This document shows, piece after piece, positions 33,025-41,310 of a stretch of 64,000 nucleotides of DNA. This DNA is from Planctomycetota bacterium (GTDB lineage Bacteria > Planctomycetota > Phycisphaerae > SM23-33). Numbering within the stretch: position 1 is the first letter of the stretch; every line of letters begins with the position of its first letter. Under the pieces are notes generated by a model, which worked only from the letters and a program-made list of their open reading frames with translations, was not told the origin of the DNA and ran no database searches. The position numbers were made by a program, and so were the translations under genes. The stretch lies in assembly GCA_022705325.1 (NCBI GenBank), contig JAKJER010000027.1:19229-83228 (forward strand), read 5' to 3'.

Positions 33025-34857
33025 ATGGAACAGAGCGTAATGACACCCCCCGCCCAGCCGAGCCGGCCCTCCGCCCTGCGGGAGAAGATGAACATCGTCA
33101 TCGTGGGGCACGTGGATCACGGCAAGAGCACCGTGGTCGGTCGCCTGCTGGCCGACACGGGCAGCCTGCCCCAGGGCAAGCTCCAGGCCGTCCAGGAACA
33201 GTGCCGCCGCAACGCCAAGCCCTTCGAGTACGCCTTCCTGCTGGACGCCCTCAAGGACGAGCAGACCCAGGGCATCACGATCGACTCGGCCCGCTGCTTC
33301 TTCAAGTCCGCCAGGCGCGACTACATCATCATCGACGCCCCGGGGCACCTGGAGTTTCTCAAGAACATGATCAGCGGCGCCGCCCGCGCCGAGGGGGCCC
33401 TGCTGGTCATCGACGCCAAGGAGGGCGTCCGCGAGAACTCGCGACGGCACGGATACCTGCTGGGCCTGCTCGGCATCCGCCAGATCGCCGTCTGCATCAA
33501 CAAGATGGACCTCGTCGACTACCGCCAGGACGTCTACGACGCCATCGTCGCAGAGTACAGCGACTTCCTCCGCCAGGTCGACATCACGCCCATGGCCTTC
33601 ATCCCCGTCAGCGCCCGCGACGGCGTGAACATCGTCGGCCGCGGAGACCGCATGCCCTGGTACGACGGCCCGGCCGCCCTGGAAATGGTCGACCGGTTCG
33701 TCAAGGAGCCCCACCCCATCGACAAGCCCCTGCGCATGCCCGTGCAGGACATCTACAAGTTCACCGAGGCCGGCGACGACCGGCGAATCGTGGCCGGGCG
33801 CATCGAGACCGGACAGGTCGCCGTCGGCGACGAGGTCGTCTTCCTGCCCTCCGGCAAGCGGTCCACCGTGGCCAGCGTCGAGGAGTTCAACGCCCCGCGG
33901 CGCGACTCGGCCGAGCCGGGCCGCTCCACCGGCGTGACGCTGACCACGCAGGTGTACATCAAGCCGGGCGAGCTGATGGTCAGGGCCGACCAGGCCCCGC
34001 CCCGCGTGACCACGCAGATCCGGGCCACGCTGTTCTGGCTGGGCAAGGCCCCGATGATCAAGGGGCGGCGCTACAAGCTCAAGCTGGCCGGCGCGCGCAC
34101 GCAGGTGTGGTTGACCGACATCGCCCACGTGCTGGACGCCAGCACGCTGGATCTGGACGCCCATAAGCCGCAGGTCGAGCGTCACGACGTCGCCCAGGTC
34201 GTCCTGGAGACCCTCAAGCCGATCGCCTGCGATCTGGCCGCCGACATCCCCTCCACCGGACGGTTCGTCATCATCGACAACTACGAGATTGCCGGCGGCG
34301 GGATCGTGCTGGACGCGGCCGCCGCCCGGAACACCCTCAGCCGCAAGCACGTGGCCGAGCGCGAACGGGCCTGGGATCGCAGCCGCCTCACGGGCGACGC
34401 CCGCCGCAGCCGCTACAACCAGCGGGCCACCCTGCTGCTGCTGACCGGGCGCGAGGGCACCCGCAAGGCCGAACTGGCCAAACGCCTCGAGGAACGCCTC
34501 TTTCAGGACGGGCGGATGGTCTACTACCTGGGTCTGTCCAACAGCCTGCTCGGCGACAGCGAGGTCAAGGACCAGCGCGACGAGTACCTGCGGCGCCTGG
34601 GCGAGATCGGCCACCTCTTCACCGACGCCGGGTTGATCCTCATCGCCACCGTCACCGACCTGGACGACGGCGAGATGGACGTGATCCGTACGCTCAACGC
34701 CCCCGGCGATCTGCTGGTGGTCAACATCGGCGACAGCGCACTCCATCGCCACAAGGCGGATTTGACGCTCCAGGTCGGCGGCGACCTGGCGCAGGCGGCC
34801 ATCGACGTCGAGCGACTGCTCCAGGGCAAGCACTACCTGCCGGAGTACTACCTGTAA
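33025..34857 (+). CDS. cysN: Sulfate adenylyltransferase subunit 1 fused to a degenerate APS-kinase-like domain
   Basis: 610 residues. The GTPase domain has intact G motifs: GHVDHGKST (28-36), DAPGH and NKMD, followed by EF-Tu-like beta-barrel domains to about residue 440. From about 467 a domain aligns with CysC (LRRLGEIGHLFTDAGLILIATV), but its P-loop reads GREGTRKAEL (475-484). The last Gly of GxxxxGK is Arg and the Ser/Thr after the Lys is Ala. The usual DGDN is replaced by YLGLSN. It therefore probably cannot bind ATP like a working APS kinase. AAAGGG precedes the ATG, and the terminator lies 40 bases after the stop. Confidence 0.9.
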   Translation: MEQSVMTPPAQPSRPSALREKMNIVIVGHVDHGKSTVVGRLLADTGSLPQGKLQAVQEQCRRNAKPFEYAFLLDALKDEQTQGITIDSARCFFKSARRDYIIIDAPGHLEFLKNMISGAARAEGALLVIDAKEGVRENSRRHGYLLGLLGIRQIAVCINKMDLVDYRQDVYDAIVAEYSDFLRQVDITPMAFIPVSARDGVNIVGRGDRMPWYDGPAALEMVDRFVKEPHPIDKPLRMPVQDIYKFTEAGDDRRIVAGRIETGQVAVGDEVVFLPSGKRSTVASVEEFNAPRRDSAEPGRSTGVTLTTQVYIKPGELMVRADQAPPRVTTQIRATLFWLGKAPMIKGRRYKLKLAGARTQVWLTDIAHVLDASTLDLDAHKPQVERHDVAQVVLETLKPIACDLAADIPSTGRFVIIDNYEIAGGGIVLDAAAARNTLSRKHVAERERAWDRSRLTGDARRSRYNQRATLLLLTGREGTRKAELAKRLEERLFQDGRMVYYLGLSNSLLGDSEVKDQRDEYLRRLGEIGHLFTDAGLILIATVTDLDDGEMDVIRTLNAPGDLLVVNIGDSALHRHKADLTLQVGGDLAQAAIDVERLLQGKHYLPEYYL

Positions 34858-34889
34858 TTGACCATTGTCTATTGACGATTGACCATTGA
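34857..34889 (+). repeat. ATTGACCATTGTC-type intergenic repeat, copy 1
   Basis: Begins at the cysN stop codon. The 20 bases attgaccattgtctattgac reappear, inverted, at 46226-46257. The unit is a run of ATTGAC/ATTGTC words. Confidence 0.65.
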
Positions 34890-34896
34890 AGACAAG

Positions 34897-34921
34897 AGCC
34901 CACCCTTTGAACGGGTGGGCT
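34897..34921 (+). terminator. Rho-independent terminator after cysN
   Basis: 9-bp stem AGCCCACCC/GGGTGGGCT followed by TTCATTT. Confidence 0.75.
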
Positions 34922-34993
34922 TTCATTTCAATCGAAAACCGGCCATCGCAGCAAAGCGTCCCGTTCCTTGGGTTCGCTCAGCGGTCCTGCGTG

Positions 34994-36745
34994 TTACCCT
35001 TCACGTCGATCAAAGAGACGTAGCAGATTCCTTATGTGCATCCGGTCCGCCACTTCCTTGGAAACGGAGATCGGTCCCCCCGGCGTCATGATCCAGAATA
35101 GGATCCCCACCACAATCGCGGCCACCAGCAATATCCCCAGGCCTATCAGGACCATGTTGACGGCGTGATCGTCAATCTCCTTCCAGATCAGGTACGTGTC
35201 GCGGATCTTCGCGACGACGTCGTCCTCGCCGATGCGTCGGAGTTCCCAGGGCTTGTGACCGGCTACGGCCAACTGGACAGTATCGCCGGAAATCACAGCC
35301 CGGCCATGCCAGAGTTCGCTGCCGTCCGGGCTGAAATGCCTCAGGTCGGCGCCTGCGTCGTCCACCTTGCCGGCAATCCGGTGAAGGGGCCAGCACGAAG
35401 CCCCCAATCGTGCGAAGTACCGCCCGACCACTCTCCCGTCATCCAGCGTCATCAGCATCAGGTACAGGCCGGCCCCGTTGATCCATCTGTGAACCACGTT
35501 CTGCCCCCATGCCGCGTCTTTGTCGTTGAAATACGTGACCTCCTTGTCGTCTTCGGTGTGGTAGGGCAATTCCGTTTCGCGGACTACGGCACATTGACGA
35601 AGCGAGGCGCCGGACTTCTCTGCACCGATGAACTTCCGGGCCGGGCCAAATGGGTCGCCGCCAAAGATCAGCTTGTACATCGCCTCGCGCCCCGCACCGT
35701 CGAAACGCCACACTCCGCTTATTGGCTCTCGGTGGTCTGGAGCAATTCCCCCGCGCCAGAGAAACCACCGCTCCGATTTGGTCACGTTCGCGGTGATGAC
35801 CAGTGTATTGGGATCCAGAACGCGAGCCGACCGATTGGAGACAGTGATCAACTCGAGAGCACCCAACGTCTTGAATCGTTCCGCCCGATACGCAGCGCCG
35901 TCCTTCCGGTATCGGTAGCGTTCGTTTGAATCGAGCTTCTTGTCGAAGTCCGTCCCGGTCGGCCCGGCCCAGTTTCGCCACATTCCGAATTCCGTGACCA
36001 CAAACCCGTGCCCCTTCTGATACGCGCTGAAGAGGACCTCTCCGTTGATCGCCTCTCCCCCCGCCTTCGGTGCGGCGTCCTTTGGAGCGGACTTGTATGG
36101 AAAGACACCGAATATCCACCGGTCAACATGCCATACGTGGCCGTTGGCCGTTGACAGCGTGACCCACTCTCCCGAAAGATCCACGCCGACACAGCGAAAC
36201 ACGTGGATCGCCACAACCAGCCCACATGCCGCCGCGGCCAAGCCGACTGTTTTGACCACCACGCTCTGTCTTACCCACTGCGCCAACACCAGAAATACCA
36301 CGGCCGCCAGCAGGAGGACGATCAGGATCAGCCGAACATACGGAAAGCCCGGCACGAGCCATCCGTCCACGAGGATCCAGTCGACTATGCTCCATGCGAG
36401 GAAGGCACAGACGGCCGTTGCCCCGGGCAGGTAGCTGGATCGGCGGACAAGGGCGCCCTCGCGAATCAACGCGATCACCACCGCGAAGCCGAAACACAGA
36501 GCCGCCGTGACCAGCAGCATCAGCCATCGACAGTCCGCCCCATCGGCTGACCGGGTCAGCCTTGTAGCGCCGTAGGCGACCAACAGGCCTGACACGATGC
36601 CCAACGCGCCGCCGGCTATCGTGCGTACGGGGGACGCCGGTTTTGACGCGTTTCCGGATGACATGTCTGGCATATGCACGCTCCCTTGCGGCGGAACTTT
36701 CCGGAAGATCTGCCCCACCTCGTTGCCGGACGGGATTGCTCGCAT
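34994..36745 (-). CDS. Large membrane protein of unknown function
   Basis: 583 residues from the ATG at 36745, which has AGGGGGG and a 6-base spacer. The N-terminal part has five or so hydrophobic helices (about 20-175: AGGALGIVSGLLVAYGA, LMLLVTAALCFGFAVVIAL, VRLILIVLLLAAVVFLVLA and others). A soluble region of ~320 residues follows, with repeated aromatic strands (GEWVTLSTANGHVW, SGVWRFDGAGREAMYKLIFGGDPFG, YHTEDDKEVTYFNDKDAAWG). One last helix near residue 540 ends the protein, with a short basic tail. I do not recognise the family. The soluble part reads like a lipocalin-like or beta-sandwich domain. It may be two units (a membrane block and a periplasmic block), as no catalytic motif stands out. 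Confidence 0.7.
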   Translation of the reverse strand: MRAIPSGNEVGQIFRKVPPQGSVHMPDMSSGNASKPASPVRTIAGGALGIVSGLLVAYGATRLTRSADGADCRWLMLLVTAALCFGFAVVIALIREGALVRRSSYLPGATAVCAFLAWSIVDWILVDGWLVPGFPYVRLILIVLLLAAVVFLVLAQWVRQSVVVKTVGLAAAACGLVVAIHVFRCVGVDLSGEWVTLSTANGHVWHVDRWIFGVFPYKSAPKDAAPKAGGEAINGEVLFSAYQKGHGFVVTEFGMWRNWAGPTGTDFDKKLDSNERYRYRKDGAAYRAERFKTLGALELITVSNRSARVLDPNTLVITANVTKSERWFLWRGGIAPDHREPISGVWRFDGAGREAMYKLIFGGDPFGPARKFIGAEKSGASLRQCAVVRETELPYHTEDDKEVTYFNDKDAAWGQNVVHRWINGAGLYLMLMTLDDGRVVGRYFARLGASCWPLHRIAGKVDDAGADLRHFSPDGSELWHGRAVISGDTVQLAVAGHKPWELRRIGEDDVVAKIRDTYLIWKEIDDHAVNMVLIGLGILLVAAIVVGILFWIMTPGGPISVSKEVADRMHIRNLLRLFDRREG

Positions 36746-36908
36746 TGTATCCCCCCTGGAAATCATGTCCACCCGGTCTTGACTATTTTCCCAGGCCGGC
36801 CAGACACCGGAATGGCACACAGAGAGGGTCGTCGAGAGCGAGAATACAGGCCGCACCTCCGGGCCAACATGGGCACGGCATCGTCCTATTCCGAGAGACT
36901 GAAAGACG

Positions 36909-36934
36909 AGCCCACGGACTCGTGCCCGTGGGCT
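36909..36934 (-). terminator. Terminator of the E1-like/lyase gene
   Basis: Stem AGCCCACGG/CCGTGGGCT, with CGTCTTTC after it on the minus strand, 38 bases past the stop codon of the gene at 36972. Confidence 0.65.
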
Positions 36935-36971
36935 TGGTCATCGGCTATCAGGGCCGTTCAGCAGCCTGGCG

Positions 36972-39134
36972 TCAATCGGCAATAGGGGCAAAGGTCCCCG
37001 CGAACTGCCCGAGTACTCCGGCCGGGCCGCCGGTGCGGCGCAGGCCGCGAATGCTCTGGCGGCGATCCAGCAGCGAGGCCAGGCCCTCCACCACCGCGCT
37101 CTGCGCCTGGGCGTTAAGGCCGCCCAGCGGCAGGGCCAGGCGGAGCAGGCAGGTCCCGCTCTCGGCCTGGGCGGGCGTGATGAGATTCTCAGAGCCTCGC
37201 ACGCCGGCGGCGATAAACAACTCGTTGGTCAGGGTCTGGGCGGGGAACCGATCGGCGGTGACGTGCGGCAGCATCGCCCGCACGTCGATGAACACGCCGT
37301 GCCCGCCGGGCGGGCTGAGCACCGCAACGCCGCGGGCGGCAAGCTCCTTGTGCAGGTTGGCCGCCTGGGCCACCCGGGCCTGCGACTGGGCGTTCCATTC
37401 GGCGCAGCGGGCCAGCGCGGCGCGCATAGCCGCGAAGCCGGCGGCGTCCAGTCCGTCGCCCATCGCCAGCGTCAGGTCTCGCACGCCGACGAACATCTCC
37501 ATGTGGTTCGTGCCCACGTAGCCGCCCACGCGGCAGCGGAAGTCCTTGGTCAGGCTGCCCGCGCAGGCGTCGCTGTATGCACACAACTCGCGGACGATCG
37601 AACCGAGCGAGCGATCCGCGTAGCCGGGTTCGCGTTGGCGGACCAGTTCGGCGTTCTCGAAGGCCCGCGTCGTGTCCAGCAGCACGGGGATGCCTCGCTG
37701 GGCGGTCAGCTCGCGCACGGCCCGCAGGTTGGCGGCCGAGACCGGGTGCCCGCCGGTCGCGTTGACGGCCAGCTCCATGTAGACAGCCCGCACCTTCTGC
37801 CCCTCGGGGCCGAAGAGCAACTCGCCCAGGGCGGCGATGTCCAGGTCGCCCTTGAACGGCGCATCCGCGATCGCGTCAAACGCCTGCGGGCAGGCCAACT
37901 CGCGGACGTCCAGCCCGCCCGACTGCATGTGGAACCGTGTGGTCGGGAAGAGGCTGTTGCAGACGACGATGCCGCCGGGGCGGATCGTGCGGGCCAGCAG
38001 CGACTCGGCGAACCGCCCGCGGAAGACGGGCACGAAGAAACGGTACCCCAACTGCCCGCGGAGCACGTCCTCGGTCTGCACAGCCGTGGGCCGGGCGATC
38101 TCTTCGTCCGTCTGGGCGCCGGGAATCTCGCTCCAACTGTCGGTCAGCAGGTCCACCTGGACCGCTTCGTGAGGCAGGAGGTTGGTGTTCCAGCCGACCT
38201 TGGACAGGACGGCGCGGCGGGCGGCCTGGGCGGCCTCGGCGGGCGGGGAAGCAACCTCCACCGAGGGATCGGCAGGCGGCTGAGCGGGCGCAGCCGGGGC
38301 GTCCATGAACTCCTCCAGCTTGGCCACGCGGTAGGTCATCCGAAGCAGGTCCACGACCATCAGGTTGGGCAGACACACGGGCGGGCGCCAGCCGGGCATA
38401 CTCGAGCCCAGCAGGGCCACCACCGCCTCGGTGCTCAGCATCAGCCCCAGCAGGGCCGGCGAGACGGCGATCGACGGGGCCTTGAACTGCCCGATGGTCC
38501 GTTCGACGCGGCGGACGAACTCGGGCACGAAGATCTCTTCGAGGAACTTCGGCAGGTGGCTGTCGCGGATGGACTCGTCCTCGTGGGCGTTGATCAGGTC
38601 CATGGGCAGGCCGTCCGGGGCGGCCACCGCCATCACGCCTCCGAAGCTGATCATCGCGCCGGTGGCGGCGTAGAGGCCGGCGGAGCGGGCGCCGGCGAAC
38701 ATCTTCGCCCGCAGGGCCGGCGCGACGGCTACGTCCAGGCAGTCGATCAGGATGTCCGCCCCGGCCAGGAAGTCGGTCACGTTGGCGTCGGTGATGCCCT
38801 CGGTGTGCGCCCGCACGCGGACGTCGGGGTTGATCTGCCGGAGCAGCTCGTCGTAGACCTCGGCCTTGTTTCGGCCCAGGGTGGTGAGGTTGGCCGCCCA
38901 CTGGCGGTTGATGTCCGGCTCGTCGAAGGGCTTGGGATCGGCCAGGATGAACCCGCCCACGCCCATGCGGGCGAGCGTGAGGCAGGCCGAGCCGCCCTGC
39001 CCACCGCAGCCGGCGACGGCGACCGTCTTGGTCCGCAGCGTGTCCACCGCCTCCTGCCCGAGCATGAGCATCGTACGGTTCAGGAACGTGTGAAAGTAGT
39101 CCGTGTTGGCGGTCTGGCCTTGAGTCTGGCTCAC
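36972..39134 (-). CDS. Fusion of ThiF/E1-like adenylating domain with a tryptophanase-like PLP lyase
   Basis: 720 residues from the GTG at 39134 (GGAGA nearby). Residues 1-275 form an E1-like fold: VAVAGCGGQGGSACLTLARMGVG (nucleotide glycines 42-47), the LADPKPFDEPDINRQ strand (Arg77-Gln78 of the E1 motif), NKAEVYDELLRQINPDV, and ILIDCLDV. No CxxC zinc ligands are seen. An Ala/Pro-rich linker (about 280-305) joins the second half, which follows the tryptophanase/tyrosine phenol-lyase pattern: VDLLTDS, then FRGRFAE (for HQGRGAE), APFKGDLD, VNATGGHPVSAANLRAVRELTAQRGIPVLLDTTRAFENA, and SLTKDF with the PLP lysine Lys530. The substrate is unknown. No ubiquitin-like partner is adjacent. Confidence 0.82.
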   Translation of the reverse strand: MSQTQGQTANTDYFHTFLNRTMLMLGQEAVDTLRTKTVAVAGCGGQGGSACLTLARMGVGGFILADPKPFDEPDINRQWAANLTTLGRNKAEVYDELLRQINPDVRVRAHTEGITDANVTDFLAGADILIDCLDVAVAPALRAKMFAGARSAGLYAATGAMISFGGVMAVAAPDGLPMDLINAHEDESIRDSHLPKFLEEIFVPEFVRRVERTIGQFKAPSIAVSPALLGLMLSTEAVVALLGSSMPGWRPPVCLPNLMVVDLLRMTYRVAKLEEFMDAPAAPAQPPADPSVEVASPPAEAAQAARRAVLSKVGWNTNLLPHEAVQVDLLTDSWSEIPGAQTDEEIARPTAVQTEDVLRGQLGYRFFVPVFRGRFAESLLARTIRPGGIVVCNSLFPTTRFHMQSGGLDVRELACPQAFDAIADAPFKGDLDIAALGELLFGPEGQKVRAVYMELAVNATGGHPVSAANLRAVRELTAQRGIPVLLDTTRAFENAELVRQREPGYADRSLGSIVRELCAYSDACAGSLTKDFRCRVGGYVGTNHMEMFVGVRDLTLAMGDGLDAAGFAAMRAALARCAEWNAQSQARVAQAANLHKELAARGVAVLSPPGGHGVFIDVRAMLPHVTADRFPAQTLTNELFIAAGVRGSENLITPAQAESGTCLLRLALPLGGLNAQAQSAVVEGLASLLDRRQSIRGLRRTGGPAGVLGQFAGTFAPIAD

Positions 39135-39309
39135 GATCTCTCTCCGCTTTGGGCTTTTCTCCGGCTGCCTGACGCCCGGCGGTCCGCCGGCGCAGAACAG
39201 GGACGAGGCGCTCCCTCGGCCATTGGATCTATCGGCCCCATCCCCCTGCTGCTTGACCGCCTCTTTTCTGGTTCTTCCGGGATTTGCGGGCCTGTCGCAT
39301 GATACGCAC

Positions 39310-39570
39310 ACAGCGGCCCCGCAAGGGGCCGCCTAGGCCCGGAGGGCCGTAGGATGGTAGCCGGGGGCGAACGCAGTGAGCCCCCGGTGAGTTGATCGCT
39401 GCTGACCAGCCCCGCAAGGGGCGTCGGAAGATCCGGCGCACTGAGCATTCCAACGACTTCCGACGCCCCTGCCGGGGCTGGTCCTATCTGAGCTTACTAC
39501 CGGGGGCTTCGCTCCGCTCACCCCCGGCTACCGTCCGGCGTCCCTCCGGGACTGATGCGGTCGCAAGCGA
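39310..39570. repeat. Repeat-rich noncoding block of nested inverted repeats
   Basis: The gap 39135-39621 holds no gene. Inside it are nested palindromes: accagccccgcaaggggcgt (39408-39427) has its inverted, slightly altered copy at about 39459-39484. An outer pair based on GGTAGCCGGGGG (about 39355) and CCCCCGGCTACC (about 39520) surrounds them. The block could form one long hairpin or represent a repeat cluster. No open frame here has support. Confidence 0.65.
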
Positions 39571-39621
39571 CGCCTGCTATCACGCACTTTCAATCCCCGC
39601 AAATCCCGGAAGAGCCCTCTT

Positions 39622-40200
39622 TTACCCTGCGGGATTCTCCGCCGCCTGCGAAGCCGGCGGCTGGCCCGGGGCGGACGTGGCCGACGGCTGGGTCGCCCTG
39701 GCGGCCCGTGCCGCACCGACCTGACGGGCCCGATCCGCCGCCAACCGGTCGCGAAGGCGGGTGAGGCAGTGCATATCCAAGGGAATGAGGAACGGTGCCC
39801 CGACCGTAAGGGGGAGGACGAATCCCGTGATGAGGCCTGCCAGAGTCAATATCGGCCTCCGCAGGATTACCAGTGCCGCTGTCGAACTGGCAGCAAGCCC
39901 GGCCGCATTCACCAAGGCAAGCAAGCCGTACCCGCCCCACTCGCTGCGCCGGGCCAGATACAACCCGTAAGCCGAGACCGACCCGGTCATAAGGGAAACA
40001 AAGGCTGCGCTCAGGCAGCCGAACAAGAAGGCCGAAACCCTTCGAACAAGCGCATCTCGCCTGCGGTAAGCGATTGAAGATGATGGCTTGCGCAAGACCC
40101 CCGGCAGGACGACGAGGACCCCGATCCAGACCCACCAGAAGTACATGCAGCCGATGGAGGCTGAAACGATGTCCGAGTATACAGAGGACGATGCCAGCAT
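39622..40200 (-). CDS. Small multi-pass membrane protein of unknown function
   Basis: 192 residues from the ATG at 40200 (AAGGCGG upstream). Four hydrophobic helices are seen: CMYFWWVWIGVLVVLPG, VSAFLFGCLSAAFVSLMTGSVS, GLLALVNAAGLAASSTAALVI and LTLAGLITGFVLPLTVGAPFLI. A soluble tail rich in Ala/Arg/Gln and Pro ends the protein. I recognise no family. It is alone on this strand, between the repeat block and the divergent CE6-like gene. Confidence 0.6.
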   Translation of the reverse strand: MLASSSVYSDIVSASIGCMYFWWVWIGVLVVLPGVLRKPSSSIAYRRRDALVRRVSAFLFGCLSAAFVSLMTGSVSAYGLYLARRSEWGGYGLLALVNAAGLAASSTAALVILRRPILTLAGLITGFVLPLTVGAPFLIPLDMHCLTRLRDRLAADRARQVGAARAARATQPSATSAPGQPPASQAAENPAG

Positions 40201-40352
40201 GAGTTCCGCCTTCCGGTGTCGCTCTCGCCAGTCGCTATCCTATCATCCCGCTACGGGGGCGACAACAAGGACGCAAACCAAATGCGTTCCTCCACATCTT
40301 GGCGATTGCCATCACCGACAACTCGTTCTAGAATGCCGCCCGGAGACTAAAC

Positions 40353-41192
40353 ATGACTATTTCAAGGCAGTTCGGAGCGGCTTCCCGGTTCCTGTTCCTT
40401 CTGGCCCTGGGTCTGGCGATGGTGGCGTGTCCGGCCCGGGCGGCTGGGCCGGGCAAGGACGCGCCGGCCGTGAAGTTGCCGCCCAAGGAGAAGTTCCATC
40501 TGTATCTGCTGATCGGGCAGTCGAACATGGCTGGGCGGGGCAAGCTCGACGCGGAGCACGCGGTCTCCAACGAGCGGGTGCTGAAGTTCACCAAGGCTAA
40601 CGCGTGGGCGCCGGCGGACGAGCCTCTGCACTTCGACAAGCCGGTCGCGGCGGCGGGGCTGGGGATGAGCTTCGCCCGGGTGATGGCCGACGCTTCCGGT
40701 AAGGACGTGACGATCGGACTGATCCCCTGTGCAGTGGGCGGCACGCCACTGTCGCGGTGGGTCCAGGGCGGCGACCTGTACAAGCAGGCGTTGGCGCGGG
40801 CGAAGGCGGCCATGAAGGACGGCACGCTCAAGGGCATCCTGTGGCACCAGGGCGAGAGCGACAGCGGCAGCGAGCAGACCGCCCGCAGCTATGGCGAGCG
40901 ACTGGCGAAGATGGTGACCGACCTGCGGGCCGACCTGGGCGCGGGCGAGGTCCCCTTCGTGGCGGGCAAGCTCGGGGAGTTCCTCAAGCGCGAGGGCCGG
41001 GGAGGCAAGCCCAGTTGCTGGCCCGTGGTCAACGAACAGATCGACGCCCTTGCGAAGAAGCTGCCCCATTCCGCGGTGGCGGAGTCAGCCGGCCTGAAGG
41101 ACAAGGGCGACAAGGTCCACTTCGACACGCCCGCCCTTCGCGAGTTCGGCAAGCGATACGCGGCCGCCATGCGCAAGCTGCAAGAAAAGTAG
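40353..41192 (+). CDS. Secreted SGNH-type acetylesterase (CE6/sialate O-acetylesterase-like)
   Basis: 279 residues; CGGAG lies 7 bases before the ATG. A signal peptide (ending near CPARAA, residue 31) precedes the SGNH hydrolase domain. LLIGQSNMAGRG holds the nucleophile Ser (residue ~57). IPCAVGGT supplies the oxyanion Gly, ILWHQGESD the block-III motif, and DKVHFDT the Asp/His pair. This is the family of xylan acetylesterases (CE6) and sialate-O-acetylesterases. It would remove acetyl groups from a sugar polymer. A strong bidirectional terminator follows. Confidence 0.85.
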   Translation: MTISRQFGAASRFLFLLALGLAMVACPARAAGPGKDAPAVKLPPKEKFHLYLLIGQSNMAGRGKLDAEHAVSNERVLKFTKANAWAPADEPLHFDKPVAAAGLGMSFARVMADASGKDVTIGLIPCAVGGTPLSRWVQGGDLYKQALARAKAAMKDGTLKGILWHQGESDSGSEQTARSYGERLAKMVTDLRADLGAGEVPFVAGKLGEFLKREGRGGKPSCWPVVNEQIDALAKKLPHSAVAESAGLKDKGDKVHFDTPALREFGKRYAAAMRKLQEK

Positions 41193-41244
41193 ACGGGGGT
41201 CGTATGCCCTTCCGCTTCGGGCCGCGCTCTCCTGCCCGGACGCC

Positions 41245-41274
41245 AAAGCCCACGGAAGGCCTTCCGTGGGCTTT
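41245..41274. terminator. Bidirectional terminator
   Basis: Perfect 14-bp palindromic stem (AAAGCCCACGGAAG and its complement, 2-nt loop), between the convergent ends of the CE6-like gene and the outer-membrane gene at 41311. Confidence 0.85.
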
Positions 41275-41310
41275 CGTTGGAGCAGTTTGTGCGTTCGATT
41301 CGCGCGGGCG

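Noticed and set aside
33025..34857. Calling the CysN C-terminal domain a working APS kinase
   Set aside because: The P-loop and DGDN motifs are lost.
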